Below, piece by piece: positions 51,979 to 61,800 of a DNA stretch of 64,000 nt. The stretch lies in NCBI RefSeq assembly GCF_026127265.1, contig NZ_WWFG01000002.1, forward strand, positions 2,604,001-2,668,000, in the 5' to 3' direction. Positions within the stretch are counted from its first letter, which is position 1. Each line of letters starts with the position of its first letter. Under the pieces are notes generated by a model, which had not been told where the DNA came from, made no database searches, and saw only the letters and a program-made list of their open reading frames with translations. The position numbers and the translations under genes are program-made. Source of the DNA: Nostoc sp. KVJ3. Its GTDB lineage: Bacteria; Cyanobacteriota; Cyanobacteriia; Cyanobacteriales; Nostocaceae.

Positions 51979-53187
51979 CTACTGACGATTAGCTCTTTCT
52001 TGGGGAATAATTTCGGTTACTACCCTACCGCTAGAACTACCGCCTTTGACGAGAATATTTTCTGTTTGCAGATTACCAAAAGCTGTTTCACCGGTAAAAT
52101 TTAACGGCGGGTCAACTTGCCGATACAGTACATTTCCTTGAGCTTCAACTAACTTATTGTCTAAATGCCAAGTTAATGAATTAGATTTCAAAGACTGGCG
52201 ACGCTGACCAATGGCGTTGACGTTACCTGTTAAATAAACTGTTTTTTGCGGTACTTTCATTTCACCACGATTGGCGGTAACGGTAAAGTTTTCGACACGT
52301 TGGAACATCTGCACGGGAGAATTTGTAGTAACAGTCTCTGCATTCATGTTCCAGGTCATGGAGTTACTAGCTATTTGTACTGGTGGGTCTTGTAATTCTA
52401 ATTGAGCATTCTTATCAATAGTGGCAATTTTTGTTTTTAAGTTGACTTCGGCAGAATTTCCCTTACCGCGATCGCTAATTTTATTATCTTTGTAGCGGTC
52501 AATTTGGATGGGGCGATCGCCAATCAGTTTTTCTTCTTTAATATTCCAGGTTAAATGCTCGGTTCTGATTTGCATCTGAGGATCGATAGAATTAGCTACT
52601 ACCCCACCAGAAAATTCCATCCTCTGTTCGCGGGTTTTAACTCGCGCTTCTTGCGCCACCGCTTGTAATTGTTTATGAGTACCATGCATGTGGTTACGGA
52701 CAATCAACAAATCTTCTTGGGGTCGCCATTCTAATTCATTGCCTTGCAATACAACACCATTAGTAGGGTCTGTGGCAAATATCTTACCTTTAAGAAACAA
52801 CTGTTTCCCATTTTGTTCAATGTCTGCGACATCTGCCTTGATTTGGTAAACTACTTTGCCATCTTGGTATAGTTCACCATAAGGACTTTCAGCCTGGCCA
52901 ATTTGTTTTTCTTTGGTGTATTTTGCGGTTTTAGCCCTGACTTTCCAAATCGGTCGTCCCACTTCATCTGCTTGTTCTAGGGTGACATCAAAGAAAGTCA
53001 AATTGTTATCTTGGTTTGATGAATCCGCAGGATTTTGCTCAGAAGCTGTAGGAGATTTCCCCCCACAGCTTACTAAACCAAATATCAAGAAAAAAATCAA
53101 AGAGAAAAGAAGGAAAGGGGGAGTAGGGGAATAATTTTGAATTTTTCTCTCCCCCTTTCTCCCCTTTTGATGAAATTGATACGCCAT
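51979..53187 (-). CDS. lptC: LptC-like LPS export lipoprotein
   Basis: This 402-residue protein has an N-terminal membrane segment ending in a lipobox (LIFGLVSCGG). The LptC/OstA-like beta-jellyroll region includes FFDVTLEQADEVGRPIWKVR, AKTAKYTKEKQIGQAESPYG and LFLKGKIFATDPTNGVVLQG. It should bridge the inner-membrane Lpt complex and the periplasmic chain to deliver lipopolysaccharide to the outer membrane. Cyanobacterial LptC is longer than the proteobacterial form (about 190), as here. Its ATG overlaps the stop of the NYN gene (TAATG). Confidence 0.87.
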   Translation of the reverse strand: MAYQFHQKGRKGERKIQNYSPTPPFLLFSLIFFLIFGLVSCGGKSPTASEQNPADSSNQDNNLTFFDVTLEQADEVGRPIWKVRAKTAKYTKEKQIGQAESPYGELYQDGKVVYQIKADVADIEQNGKQLFLKGKIFATDPTNGVVLQGNELEWRPQEDLLIVRNHMHGTHKQLQAVAQEARVKTREQRMEFSGGVVANSIDPQMQIRTEHLTWNIKEEKLIGDRPIQIDRYKDNKISDRGKGNSAEVNLKTKIATIDKNAQLELQDPPVQIASNSMTWNMNAETVTTNSPVQMFQRVENFTVTANRGEMKVPQKTVYLTGNVNAIGQRRQSLKSNSLTWHLDNKLVEAQGNVLYRQVDPPLNFTGETAFGNLQTENILVKGGSSSGRVVTEIIPQERANRQ

Positions 53188-53825
53188 TATTCTTGGATTT
53201 CTAAGTGTCCATCACTAGTTCTTGGGTCTTCCAAAAAGCCAATACCAGATAGCGGTCGGTAAGGATAGCTTTGGCGAGGGGTTTTTTGAATATCTTCCTT
53301 GATGGCTTCTAAATCGATGTAGCGATCGCTAACATTAATTAAGCTGTCGCTGGTCATCGAACGCAAACTTACCACTTCTACCCGCACGCCGCGATAGCTA
53401 ACTGAATTGACTGCATAAGCCAAATCCCCATCACCGCTGACTAAAACTGCGGTATCATAAGAATCTACCAAGGCCATCATGTCTACTGCTATTTCTACAT
53501 CCAGGTTAGCTTTTTTAGAGCCATCTGGTAGCTGGACTAAATCTTTAGCAATAACTCTATAGCCATTGCGACGCATCCACAGCAGAAACCCCTGTTGCTT
53601 CTCGTTTGTCCGGTCTACACCAGTGTAGAAAAAAGACCGCAGGAGTCTAGAACCTCCAGTTAATCTACACAGCAGCTTGGTGTAATCGATCTCAATCCCT
53701 AGTTGCAGGGCAGCGTAGAATAGATTTGAGCCATCAATAAATATAGCAACCCTGCCCCGATTCTCCAAAACTTGTTCTGGCGTAAATATTGAATCGGTTT
53801 CAAAATTATTCAACATCGTTGTCAT
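53187..53825 (-). CDS. NYN-domain protein, LabA-like
   Basis: This 212-residue protein of the NYN/PIN-like RNase group has Asp in VAIFIDGSNLFYAALQLGIE, LDVEIAVDMMALVDSYDTAV and LVSGDGDLAYAVNSVSYRGV. LabA of Synechococcus acts in circadian output. Whether this member cuts RNA is untested, although the acidic site is intact. Its stop overlaps the lptC start by one base, so the two are translated together. Confidence 0.88.
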   Translation of the reverse strand: MTTMLNNFETDSIFTPEQVLENRGRVAIFIDGSNLFYAALQLGIEIDYTKLLCRLTGGSRLLRSFFYTGVDRTNEKQQGFLLWMRRNGYRVIAKDLVQLPDGSKKANLDVEIAVDMMALVDSYDTAVLVSGDGDLAYAVNSVSYRGVRVEVVSLRSMTSDSLINVSDRYIDLEAIKEDIQKTPRQSYPYRPLSGIGFLEDPRTSDGHLEIQE

Positions 53826-53905
53826 ACCTCGAATTTTATCCCTGTTATTTTTGATACAAATTACGAACTTTTAGATGCTAGTCACAGAGGCTTATGATAA
53901 TGTTC

Positions 53906-53930
53906 CGGGGCTAATATAAGTTAAGCCCCG
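53906..53930. terminator. GC hairpin between metG and the NYN gene
   Basis: CGGGGCT (53906-53912) pairs with AGCCCCG (53924-53930). It lies about 50 bases after the metG stop and about 80 before the NYN gene start. The T-run (ATAAATTTTTT) is on the plus-strand side, so its direction is uncertain and it could instead be regulatory. Confidence 0.5.
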
Positions 53931-53982
53931 ATAAATTTTTTGAGAGAATAAGAAATTGAACAAAATCGGAGTTTGATAAGGA

Positions 53983-55587
53983 CTAATCGTTTTTCGGGGG
54001 TTCTATTCGCTTAAAAACTGGTTGGAATGTACCCAACTGTTGTTTACTAGATAGTATCCCCCATGTCGCATGGGTGGCAAAAGGAGCGGTAACTGAACTT
54101 TGTGTTTGATCGTTAAAATCTATTCCAAAGCCGAGTTGCTGATAAATATCGCTACTAATGTTCGGAATAATTGGGGAAAGCAGATAAGCTGCCAGTCTAA
54201 CTGATTCTAGAACTGCGTAGAGAACTTTTTCCACCGACTCTTGCTGTCCCTGTTTATATAATGTCCAAGGAGCTTGTTCATCAATAAACTTATTACTGGC
54301 TTGCGCCAGTGAAAGGATAGCCCCACACGCTTCACTGAAAGCTAGCTTGTTATATGCTTGTTTCACCTGTTCCCCTAGACGTAAACCAATTGCTTTCAAA
54401 GGATTTTCGTCAGGAATTCCTTCATTGCCGATTGATGGAACATTATTGTCAGCGCAGTATTTCTTCACCATGCTCAAGGTGCGATTGAGCAAATTACCTA
54501 AATCATTTGCCAAATCTGCATTCAGAACATTAATGAACCTTACTTCATTAAAATCTCCATCCTTGCCAAATTCGATTTCCTTAAGGAAGTAATAACGAAC
54601 GGCATCACTACCATAGCGCTGAACTAACGCAACAGGATCAAGGGTGTTACCCAGACTTTTGCCCATCTTTTGACCATCTTTGGTCAAAAAGCCATGCCCA
54701 AATACTCTTTCTGGCAAGGGTAAGCCAGCCGATAACAACATTGCGGGCCAATAAACTGCATGGAAGCGCAAAATATCTTTACCAATTAGGTGCAGGTTGA
54801 TTGGCCACCATCTTTCTAAAGCATTTGCTAAAGTCGGTTCTGCATCTGGTTCGAGTAATGCTGTGACATAACCCAGCAGCGCATCAAACCAAACATAAAT
54901 GGTGTGTTTGGGATCAACTGGTATGGGAAAACCCCAATCTAAATTCACCCGCGAAATAGAAAAGTCTTGCAGCCCTTGATTGACAAAGCTGAGGACTTCA
55001 TTCCGCCGAGTTTCTGGTTGAATAAAATCCGGTTGAGATTGATAAAATTCTGTCAGCTTAGTTTGATATTTGGATAAGCGAAAAAAGTAGTTTTGTTCGT
55101 CTCGCCACTCCACTTCTTTGTTAGTATGAATCGGGCAACGATGTCCTTCTAAAAGATCGCGTTCTTCTTTGAATTCTTCGCAGGATACGCAATACCAGCC
55201 TTGTTGTTGTCCTTGGTAAATATCACCAGATTTCCAGACTCGCTCAAAGAATTCTTTGACGATCGCTTCATGACGAGGTGCGGTAGTTCGACTAAAGCGA
55301 TCGTATTGAATGTCTAGTAACTGCCACAAACTCACAAAGCTAGGGACAATTTCATCGCAAAACTCTTGTGGTGCTTTGCCTAAACTTTCTGCCGATCGCT
55401 GAATTTTTTGTCCGTGTTCGTCTGTACCTGTAATTAGTAATACCTGATGACCTAGCAGTCGATGAAATCGCGCCACGACATCTGCTGCGATCGTTGTATA
55501 AGCACTGCCTATATGGGGGACATCGTTTACATAATATAGGGGTGTCGTCAGTGCAAATGTTTTTTCTGTTTTATTCACTAGATTCAT
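53983..55587 (-). CDS. metG: Methionyl-tRNA synthetase
   Basis: This 534-residue class I synthetase has the HIGH-type motif VPHIGSAYTTIAADVVARFH, the zinc knuckle WYCVSCEEF with HRCPIH, the active-site WFDALLGYVTALL and the KMSKS-type motif KDGQKMGKSLGNTLDP. The C-terminal anticodon domain is present, but the tRNA-binding extension of some MetRS is absent, as in other cyanobacteria. Its TTTPLYYVND-type start (FALTTPLYYVNDVPHIG) supports ATG 55587. It is followed by the NYN-lptC pair. Confidence 0.97.
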   Translation of the reverse strand: MNLVNKTEKTFALTTPLYYVNDVPHIGSAYTTIAADVVARFHRLLGHQVLLITGTDEHGQKIQRSAESLGKAPQEFCDEIVPSFVSLWQLLDIQYDRFSRTTAPRHEAIVKEFFERVWKSGDIYQGQQQGWYCVSCEEFKEERDLLEGHRCPIHTNKEVEWRDEQNYFFRLSKYQTKLTEFYQSQPDFIQPETRRNEVLSFVNQGLQDFSISRVNLDWGFPIPVDPKHTIYVWFDALLGYVTALLEPDAEPTLANALERWWPINLHLIGKDILRFHAVYWPAMLLSAGLPLPERVFGHGFLTKDGQKMGKSLGNTLDPVALVQRYGSDAVRYYFLKEIEFGKDGDFNEVRFINVLNADLANDLGNLLNRTLSMVKKYCADNNVPSIGNEGIPDENPLKAIGLRLGEQVKQAYNKLAFSEACGAILSLAQASNKFIDEQAPWTLYKQGQQESVEKVLYAVLESVRLAAYLLSPIIPNISSDIYQQLGFGIDFNDQTQSSVTAPFATHATWGILSSKQQLGTFQPVFKRIEPPKND

Positions 55588-55959
55588 ACAAAATAAAAAT
55601 TCACTTATTAAAAGTTTTACATCTTACTTTTAATGGCAAAACCACGTAATTGTACAATACTATTTCCATTTTTTCCAATAACACCTTAAATAGTAGCAAA
55701 TTTATCAAGTCAAAAGTTGTTTTGTAGTATGTATCCATTCAAATCATTTTTGCCTATAAGAGGGAAATTAACTAATCATAATTTTTTTGAATACTTTCTA
55801 TTAGAAAATGTTGTGTTCAAGAATACATAATGCCAAAAATTTAGCTGGTTTTGTGGATCGGATATTTCTATCTTAAGACGGTCATGGCAGTAGTAAAGAA
55901 ATGTAAAAATCAAGTTAAGATAAATCGCCATATTTACCGGAAAAATATATTGACTAGGT
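55588..55959. other. Intergenic region between divergent metG and acyltransferase genes
   Basis: These 372 very AT-rich bases should hold both promoters. No hairpin, repeat or RNA gene was recognised. Confidence 0.4.
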
Positions 55960-56685
55960 ATGAGTCTAAATAGCCCCCTGGAACTTTCTCGCGCTTTCCT
56001 GGTGGCGCTTTCAACCCAAATGTTTCGCTATTATGAGGATCGGATTCCCCAGGATGCTAGCGTGTTGGTAGTCAGTAATCACCGCAGCTTTATGGATGCA
56101 CTGGTTTTAATGGCAGCATTATCAAGTCCGATTCGCTTTGCTTGCCATCACTATATGGGACAAGTGCCAGTCATGCGGGAGATTGTCACCGATCAATTGG
56201 GGTGTTTTCCTTTGGAGGAAACTCAAAACCGCCAACAAAGCTTTTTTTCGCAGTCGCAGATGCTATTGCAGTCTAAGCAAATGGTGGGAGTATTTCCAGA
56301 AGGAACTGAACCAATGGTGAAATTTACAGTTCCAAATATGGTGGGTGAATTTCAACGCGGATTTGCTCATTTGGCATTGCGAGCCGATGTCCAGGATTTC
56401 GCTATTTTGCCGATCGCGATCGCTTCCTTAGAAGAGGTAAACACCAATGGTTTCCCCTTAAGGTTTTTGAGCTTATTTGACCCTTCAGAACCTTTATTTA
56501 ATCAAGCGGGTTGGCATCCTTTGGTAATTTATCGTCGGGTTGCAGTGTTAATCGGTCGCCCTTATTGGATTACGCCCCAATATCAAAAAAAATATCACGG
56601 GAAACAAGGCAGAACTGTTGTGGCTGAACTGACAGAACACTGTCATAGTGAAATTAGTAATTTACTGCGTCAAGGTTGCTATTAG
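55960..56685 (+). CDS. 1-acyl-glycerol-3-phosphate acyltransferase-like (PlsC/LPLAT)
   Basis: This 241-residue protein has the LPLAT motif NHRSFMD (H41, D46) and the second block VGVFPEGTEPM (residues 109-119) with GEFQRGFAHLALRA. It would move an acyl chain to a lysophospholipid or related alcohol at the membrane. No strong membrane helix is seen, only the weakly hydrophobic start (SRAFLVALSTQMF). It sits 194 bases before an alpha/beta hydrolase gene. The two domains together resemble plant phytyl-ester synthases, so a role in acylating non-standard lipids is possible. Confidence 0.83.
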   Translation: MSLNSPLELSRAFLVALSTQMFRYYEDRIPQDASVLVVSNHRSFMDALVLMAALSSPIRFACHHYMGQVPVMREIVTDQLGCFPLEETQNRQQSFFSQSQMLLQSKQMVGVFPEGTEPMVKFTVPNMVGEFQRGFAHLALRADVQDFAILPIAIASLEEVNTNGFPLRFLSLFDPSEPLFNQAGWHPLVIYRRVAVLIGRPYWITPQYQKKYHGKQGRTVVAELTEHCHSEISNLLRQGCY

Positions 56686-56879
56686 AGCCATTGGATTTTG
56701 GGTCGCATATTTGGTGCGCTTCCAGCACAACTTAGATTTTGGATTGTCGTGACGACTTTGAGTGCTTGCTGAGAGAGATTTTTTGTTTTTGGTCAAAAGC
56801 ACCGAACTTCTTTCAACAATCAACAGTCCAAAAATTTTATACCATTAACTAATGACCATTGACCAATGACTAACGACCA

Positions 56880-57707
56880 ATGACCATCTCTGAAGTTGAG
56901 TTAAAGCCTTGTTTCCTGACTCCTGAACGAGTCCAACCAGAGTATCCGTTGTTGGTATATTTGCCAGGAATGGATGGAACTGGTCAATTATTGCGATCGC
57001 AAACCACTGGATTAGAAGCTGGCTTTGATGTCCGTTCTTTGGCGATTCCCCGTCAAGATTTAAACACTTGGGATGTGCTAACTCAGAGTGTATTGGACTT
57101 AATCGACGCGGAATTAGAGAAAAGCTCTCAGAGGCCAGTTTACCTGTGTGGTGAGTCATTTGGTGGTTGCTTGGCGATGAAAGTAGCCATCCAAGCACCG
57201 CATTTATTTAAGCGAACTATCTTAATTAATCCAGCCTCAGCCTTTCATCTTCGTCCTTGGTTGAGTTGGGTATCCCAACTAACTTATTTAGTACCGTCAG
57301 CATTGTATGACGTTGGCGCACTGGGGTTGTTGCCGTTTCTGGCATCTTTACCCCGCATTTCTCGGAGCGATCGCCATGAATTGCTGAAAACCATGCGTTC
57401 TGTGCCAGCAGAAACAGTCCTTTGGCGATTGTCTTTATTGCGAGAGTTTGAAATTGATGAGGAAAAGTTGAGTCGCTTAACTCAACCAGTTTTGTTGATT
57501 GCCGGTGGTAGCGATCGCCTTTTGCCTTCTGTAACTGAAGTGAAACGCATAGGCAATATCTTACCAAATAACAAAATTGTGGTGCTGCCCCATTGTGGAC
57601 ACGCTTGCTTGCTAGAGCAAGATATTAATCTCTATGAAATTCTTAAAGATAACGATTTTTTAGAAAGTAATGCTGATGTAAGTACAGGGTTAGAGGTGAG
57701 AGGATAG
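56880..57707 (+). CDS. Alpha/beta hydrolase, phytyl-ester-synthase-like
   Basis: This 275-residue alpha/beta hydrolase has LLVYLPGMDGTGQLLRSQTT (oxyanion turn), nucleophile S93 in LCGESFGGCLAMKVA, a likely acid in LIAGGSDRLLPSVTEV and the catalytic His in VVLPHCGHACLLEQD. The pattern LPGMDGTG...GESFGG is that of the N-terminal part of PES/acyltransferase proteins. The ATG lies inside a TGACCAATGACTAACGACCA repeat and there is no clear ribosome site, so the true start is uncertain. It follows the LPLAT gene in the same direction. Confidence 0.83.
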   Translation: MTISEVELKPCFLTPERVQPEYPLLVYLPGMDGTGQLLRSQTTGLEAGFDVRSLAIPRQDLNTWDVLTQSVLDLIDAELEKSSQRPVYLCGESFGGCLAMKVAIQAPHLFKRTILINPASAFHLRPWLSWVSQLTYLVPSALYDVGALGLLPFLASLPRISRSDRHELLKTMRSVPAETVLWRLSLLREFEIDEEKLSRLTQPVLLIAGGSDRLLPSVTEVKRIGNILPNNKIVVLPHCGHACLLEQDINLYEILKDNDFLESNADVSTGLEVRG

Positions 57708-57736
57708 GGTGAGGGGGGAGTTTATAACCGCCGATT

Positions 57737-58867
57737 TCACTTCAAAGGGATGAAATCTGATTGCTGTGCAATTTGTTGTCCTTGAGGAGATAATGCTAAA
57801 TCTATGAACTGTTTTATAGCAGGACTATTCTGTTTCCGAATTGCTAAGTAAACATTGCGACTAATGGGGTACTTGCCATCTTGAATTGCAGTTTTGTCCA
57901 CAGGTGAGATCCCATTAAGCGGTACAACTCTTACCAGTTGTTGGTTTTCAACCTGCGAAACCGTAGCATAGCCAATTCCATTGTTGCCTAGTAAACGAAC
58001 TATCCCCGTAGTTTCATCATTTGGAAATGTGATGAAATTAGCGCTGTCAGGTGCGAAAGGCTGATCTAGTAATACAACACTCTTGAAGAAGTCTCTAGTA
58101 CCACTACTAGCCGCACGATTAATTACTTTGATCGGAGCATTTGCACCACCAACTTGTAACCAGTTAGTAATTTTACCTTGATAGATTTGACGTAATTGGT
58201 CTTGAGTAAGACTGCCTTTAAAAGGATTATTAATCCCTACTACAATTGCTACTGCATCACGTGCGATCGCCACTACTTGAATTCCAGCTTGTGCTTCTTG
58301 AGGCTTTAAAGGACGGGAAGTTGCTGCCATAATTACAGAGTTGTTCATTAAGGCTTCAATACCTTTACTTGAGCCTTTTGGAAAACCATCGGGTTGCCCA
58401 TAAATAGTAGGAATATTAGGGTTAATTTGAGCATAAGCATTACGCAATTTCTGGATTAAAGTAACCATAGTTGTGCTACCGTCCATAGTTAATACAGTTG
58501 GATTAGGTAGTGATATATCAATAGGTGCAGCAGTAGATTCAATAGTACTTGTAGGAAGAGATTGAGTTTCCTGAACAGTGTTAGGCTGTTCATTAGTTAT
58601 TGGCTGGGATTTAGAAGGCTCTGAAACCGTAGGAATAGATGCAGTATTAGTAGATCCTGAAGGACTTTTACCTATTAACTTACTTTGAAAAGCAAAATAT
58701 CCACCTCCTGCAACTATCAGTCCTACCAAAACCGCAAAAACAACGGGAGGAACTGATGCTTTTTTCAATGGGTTGCCACAAATCTCACATTTACGAGCAG
58801 TGGAAGCATTCTGATCGTGTCCACACTTAGAACATTTAACATTATTATAGCTAAAGTTTTGATTCAT
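57737..58867 (-). CDS. Membrane-anchored zinc-ribbon and PstS-like substrate-binding protein
   Basis: This 376-residue protein has an N-terminal zinc ribbon (C12/C15 in VKCSKCGHDQ, C27/C30 in RKCEICGNPL). One membrane helix follows (about 41-61, PVVFAVLVGLIVAGGGYFAF), then a Ser/Thr/Pro linker. The PstS-type periplasmic binding domain (about 125-376) has LTMDGSTTMVTLIQKLRNAY, KGSSKGIEALMNN and the anion-binding AASSGTRDFF. By membrane topology the ribbon should face the cytoplasm and the binding domain the outside. Such architecture is unusual for a transport protein, so it may be a sensor. It is 10 bases downstream of the tubulin-like gene, a clear operon. Confidence 0.85.
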   Translation of the reverse strand: MNQNFSYNNVKCSKCGHDQNASTARKCEICGNPLKKASVPPVVFAVLVGLIVAGGGYFAFQSKLIGKSPSGSTNTASIPTVSEPSKSQPITNEQPNTVQETQSLPTSTIESTAAPIDISLPNPTVLTMDGSTTMVTLIQKLRNAYAQINPNIPTIYGQPDGFPKGSSKGIEALMNNSVIMAATSRPLKPQEAQAGIQVVAIARDAVAIVVGINNPFKGSLTQDQLRQIYQGKITNWLQVGGANAPIKVINRAASSGTRDFFKSVVLLDQPFAPDSANFITFPNDETTGIVRLLGNNGIGYATVSQVENQQLVRVVPLNGISPVDKTAIQDGKYPISRNVYLAIRKQNSPAIKQFIDLALSPQGQQIAQQSDFIPLK

Positions 58868-58877
58868 AAATACCTCC

Positions 58878-61800
58878 TTAATTTTGACGATTATTTAATA
58901 TATTAGATTCGGTTTTAATACTTGCTTCTATCCTGGCAATTTGTTCATTACTTAATCCTAATTCCTCTTGTAAATCAAGCAAATGCGCTTGCTCATCTAA
59001 GTCTATTTGATTATCATTTTCTAAAAAAGCTTGATACATTAAGCTATATTCCTGAATCGCATTTTCTATAGTATTTTTAGGAGTATATTCAGCAATAATC
59101 TGCTCGGCAATCGCTTGAGAAATATCATATTTCTGACGAAATTTCTCCACAAGCTGCAATTCTGTGGAAGAAGGGCTACCGTTTTTATAACAAGTTACAA
59201 CTAGCTTTCTAAACTTTTCTAGATTTTCATTGTTTTGGGGAGGGGATGAAATTATCTTAGGCTCAGTTACTACTGATGAATTTGGTGATGGAGAAATAAT
59301 CATTAGACTGTATTGCTTGATATATTCCTCAAGTGCTGCTTCCGCCTTATGATAATCAGGATTATCTTTACCACCAATAAACGTATTTTCTATTTCCTTT
59401 AAACAAGCTATTAGCTTTTGATATAACTGCTGTTTTTGGGGTTTTGTCGTGGCATTTTCGCCAATTTTTTTAAGAGAATCAGCTAAAATATCTCTTACTT
59501 TACGATTTTGATCGTTTAAAAGATTTTCCTCTGCTTTTTGCCAATTTTCCCCTAAAACTTGTACTTTATCGATACCTGTTTGTTTATCCTGATATGAAAA
59601 ACGGATTTCATCAAATCCTGTAACTTTATTTTCATGTTGGATTATTAATCCTAATGCTTTGGCTAAAAGCAGATTTTGCTTAACTTGCACCTCTTCTTGG
59701 CTTGATGGCATAATGTCTTGAAACTGGCGGTAATCCTGATGAGTATGCAAAGGATTTTTATCAGCTTGGGAAATAGTTCGATAAATAACTCGCATCTTCT
59801 CCATCCCTTCAATTAATCGCAAGGAAAAAGCGCCAATTTCTTGAACAAAGAAAATATGATGGGGATCGTTTAGAGGTCTAATATCTTTATCAGTAAGAGT
59901 ACTAGACTTACGAATTTGAGGTAAAATTGCACCAACAGCTACATCAGTCGGCTTATTCCCGCCTTGAATACCAATTAGAGTTTGACGTTTTTCTATCTTA
60001 TTATCCCATCCCAGATTTACTTGTTCTTGGCTAAAGCGCAAGAATGGCTCACTTTTTTCAAAGGTAGTTTTAATCTGAGCTTCTTGCTGTTCTAATGTAG
60101 GATATTGTTCTAAAAATTTTCGAGCAGTCGAGATTTGTAATTGTGATTTATCAATAAACTCATCAACAGAACGATTTAAAAGTCTTTCAAATATATCTTT
60201 AACTCGGAGTGTATCAAAAGAATATAAGTCAAATAAGTGAGTCCCTAAGTCTTCTAATACATCTTGAGAAACAGTCTGAAATATTGTCTCTGTTTTTCCT
60301 TCTAAAACTTGATTAAATGCTTGGTCTACATCTTTAGAATTATAAAGTAATATTCCATTAACAGTTAGTGTTCCAGTTTCCCTTATGTAAGTTTGCTCTC
60401 GATCGCTGAGTTGAGTCTGAAGAGTTTCTATAACTCGATCAAAAGCAGTTAAATCTACAATTAAGCTATTAATTTCCTCCTTCAGAGCATCTAATAATAA
60501 AACTCCTAAAGTCCGAGATTTTACTTCTACTTTAGAAGTGTATATCGATTGGAGGGCTTGCATAATTCCATTGAAGTCTTCTTCAATCACTGTCTTTTTA
60601 TTCAGTGGATTAAACTGTTTAGCATGATTGTCTATTTGTTTCAATAGAACTTGTAATGCATTAGCCGCAGACTGTTCTTTAGGAAGAAAAGTTTTTTGTC
60701 GTTCTTGATCAAATTGACTACGGTAACTATTAAATACTTCTAACAGAACTTCTAAAAATTGACGAACAAATTTAGGGCCTCGAAAACGGTCTTCAATCAT
60801 CTGATGGACAGTCTGGCGAAGTTCTTGCCGCTTTTGAGTTTTTAGCCGATTCAGATTGTCCCACATCTTTTGAAAGTAATCACTCCAACGCCTGGGATCG
60901 GTATCACCATCATTAAAGTGAGGGCTGTATTTTTCTTGTTCAACCGAGACAAAACGTTGTAGATTCTCAAAGGGAATATTTAAATCGTTACGACGTTTAC
61001 GTAAAACAGCTACCCAATCAGCTACTTCTTTAGTGTAGGGTTTCATGTTATTCCCTAGACTAATGCTATCAAGAAGTTGGTGCTGGCTGTCTGATTCAGA
61101 TAGATTCAGACTAGGCAGAATTTCTGTTTGAATTAAATCCCGCATAGCTCCTGGGGCTGGTGTGGGATTTTCCCACCACGTAACAACACGCTTGGCTAAA
61201 CGAGATGCACAAGCTTGAAGTACTCGTTGAATCGGAAACTGAATACTAGCTAATCCGAAAGCGATAAAACTCTGGGGATAACCAAGAGAATCAGGACTTG
61301 CCCATTGTTTACGGATATTATCTCGTACCAATTTTTTGTACTGGCTAAATCCTGAACTAAAATCTAAAAATACATTTTGAGCCACCATTTCCAATACGGA
61401 GTTTAAAGTAGGTAGGGTGACTTTATCATTACTATTACCAACAAGATAACAGAAGTTAAAAGGTACATCCTGGCTACTTTGAGAGGTGATCCGATCTGAT
61501 GCGTTACTACTATACTGGCATTCAAAACGAGTATCATTGCGAGAATAATGATTGAGTTCCATTAAAGCAGCATAGGCATTTGCAATGACGCGATCGCCTA
61601 GCCCTGAGAATGCTCCAGGTAAGACTAGATAAGCTGATGTTTGGGGCATGGCTGAAGGAGGAACCCAATCACGCAAGTTATAAGCTAAGTCAAGGATCAT
61701 TCCTGAACCAGTACCACCTGATAGGGAACAAACAATAAAAATGTTCACTCCTTTATCAAGCTGTAATCCTAGCTTATCTAACATAAACTTCTCATGTCCA

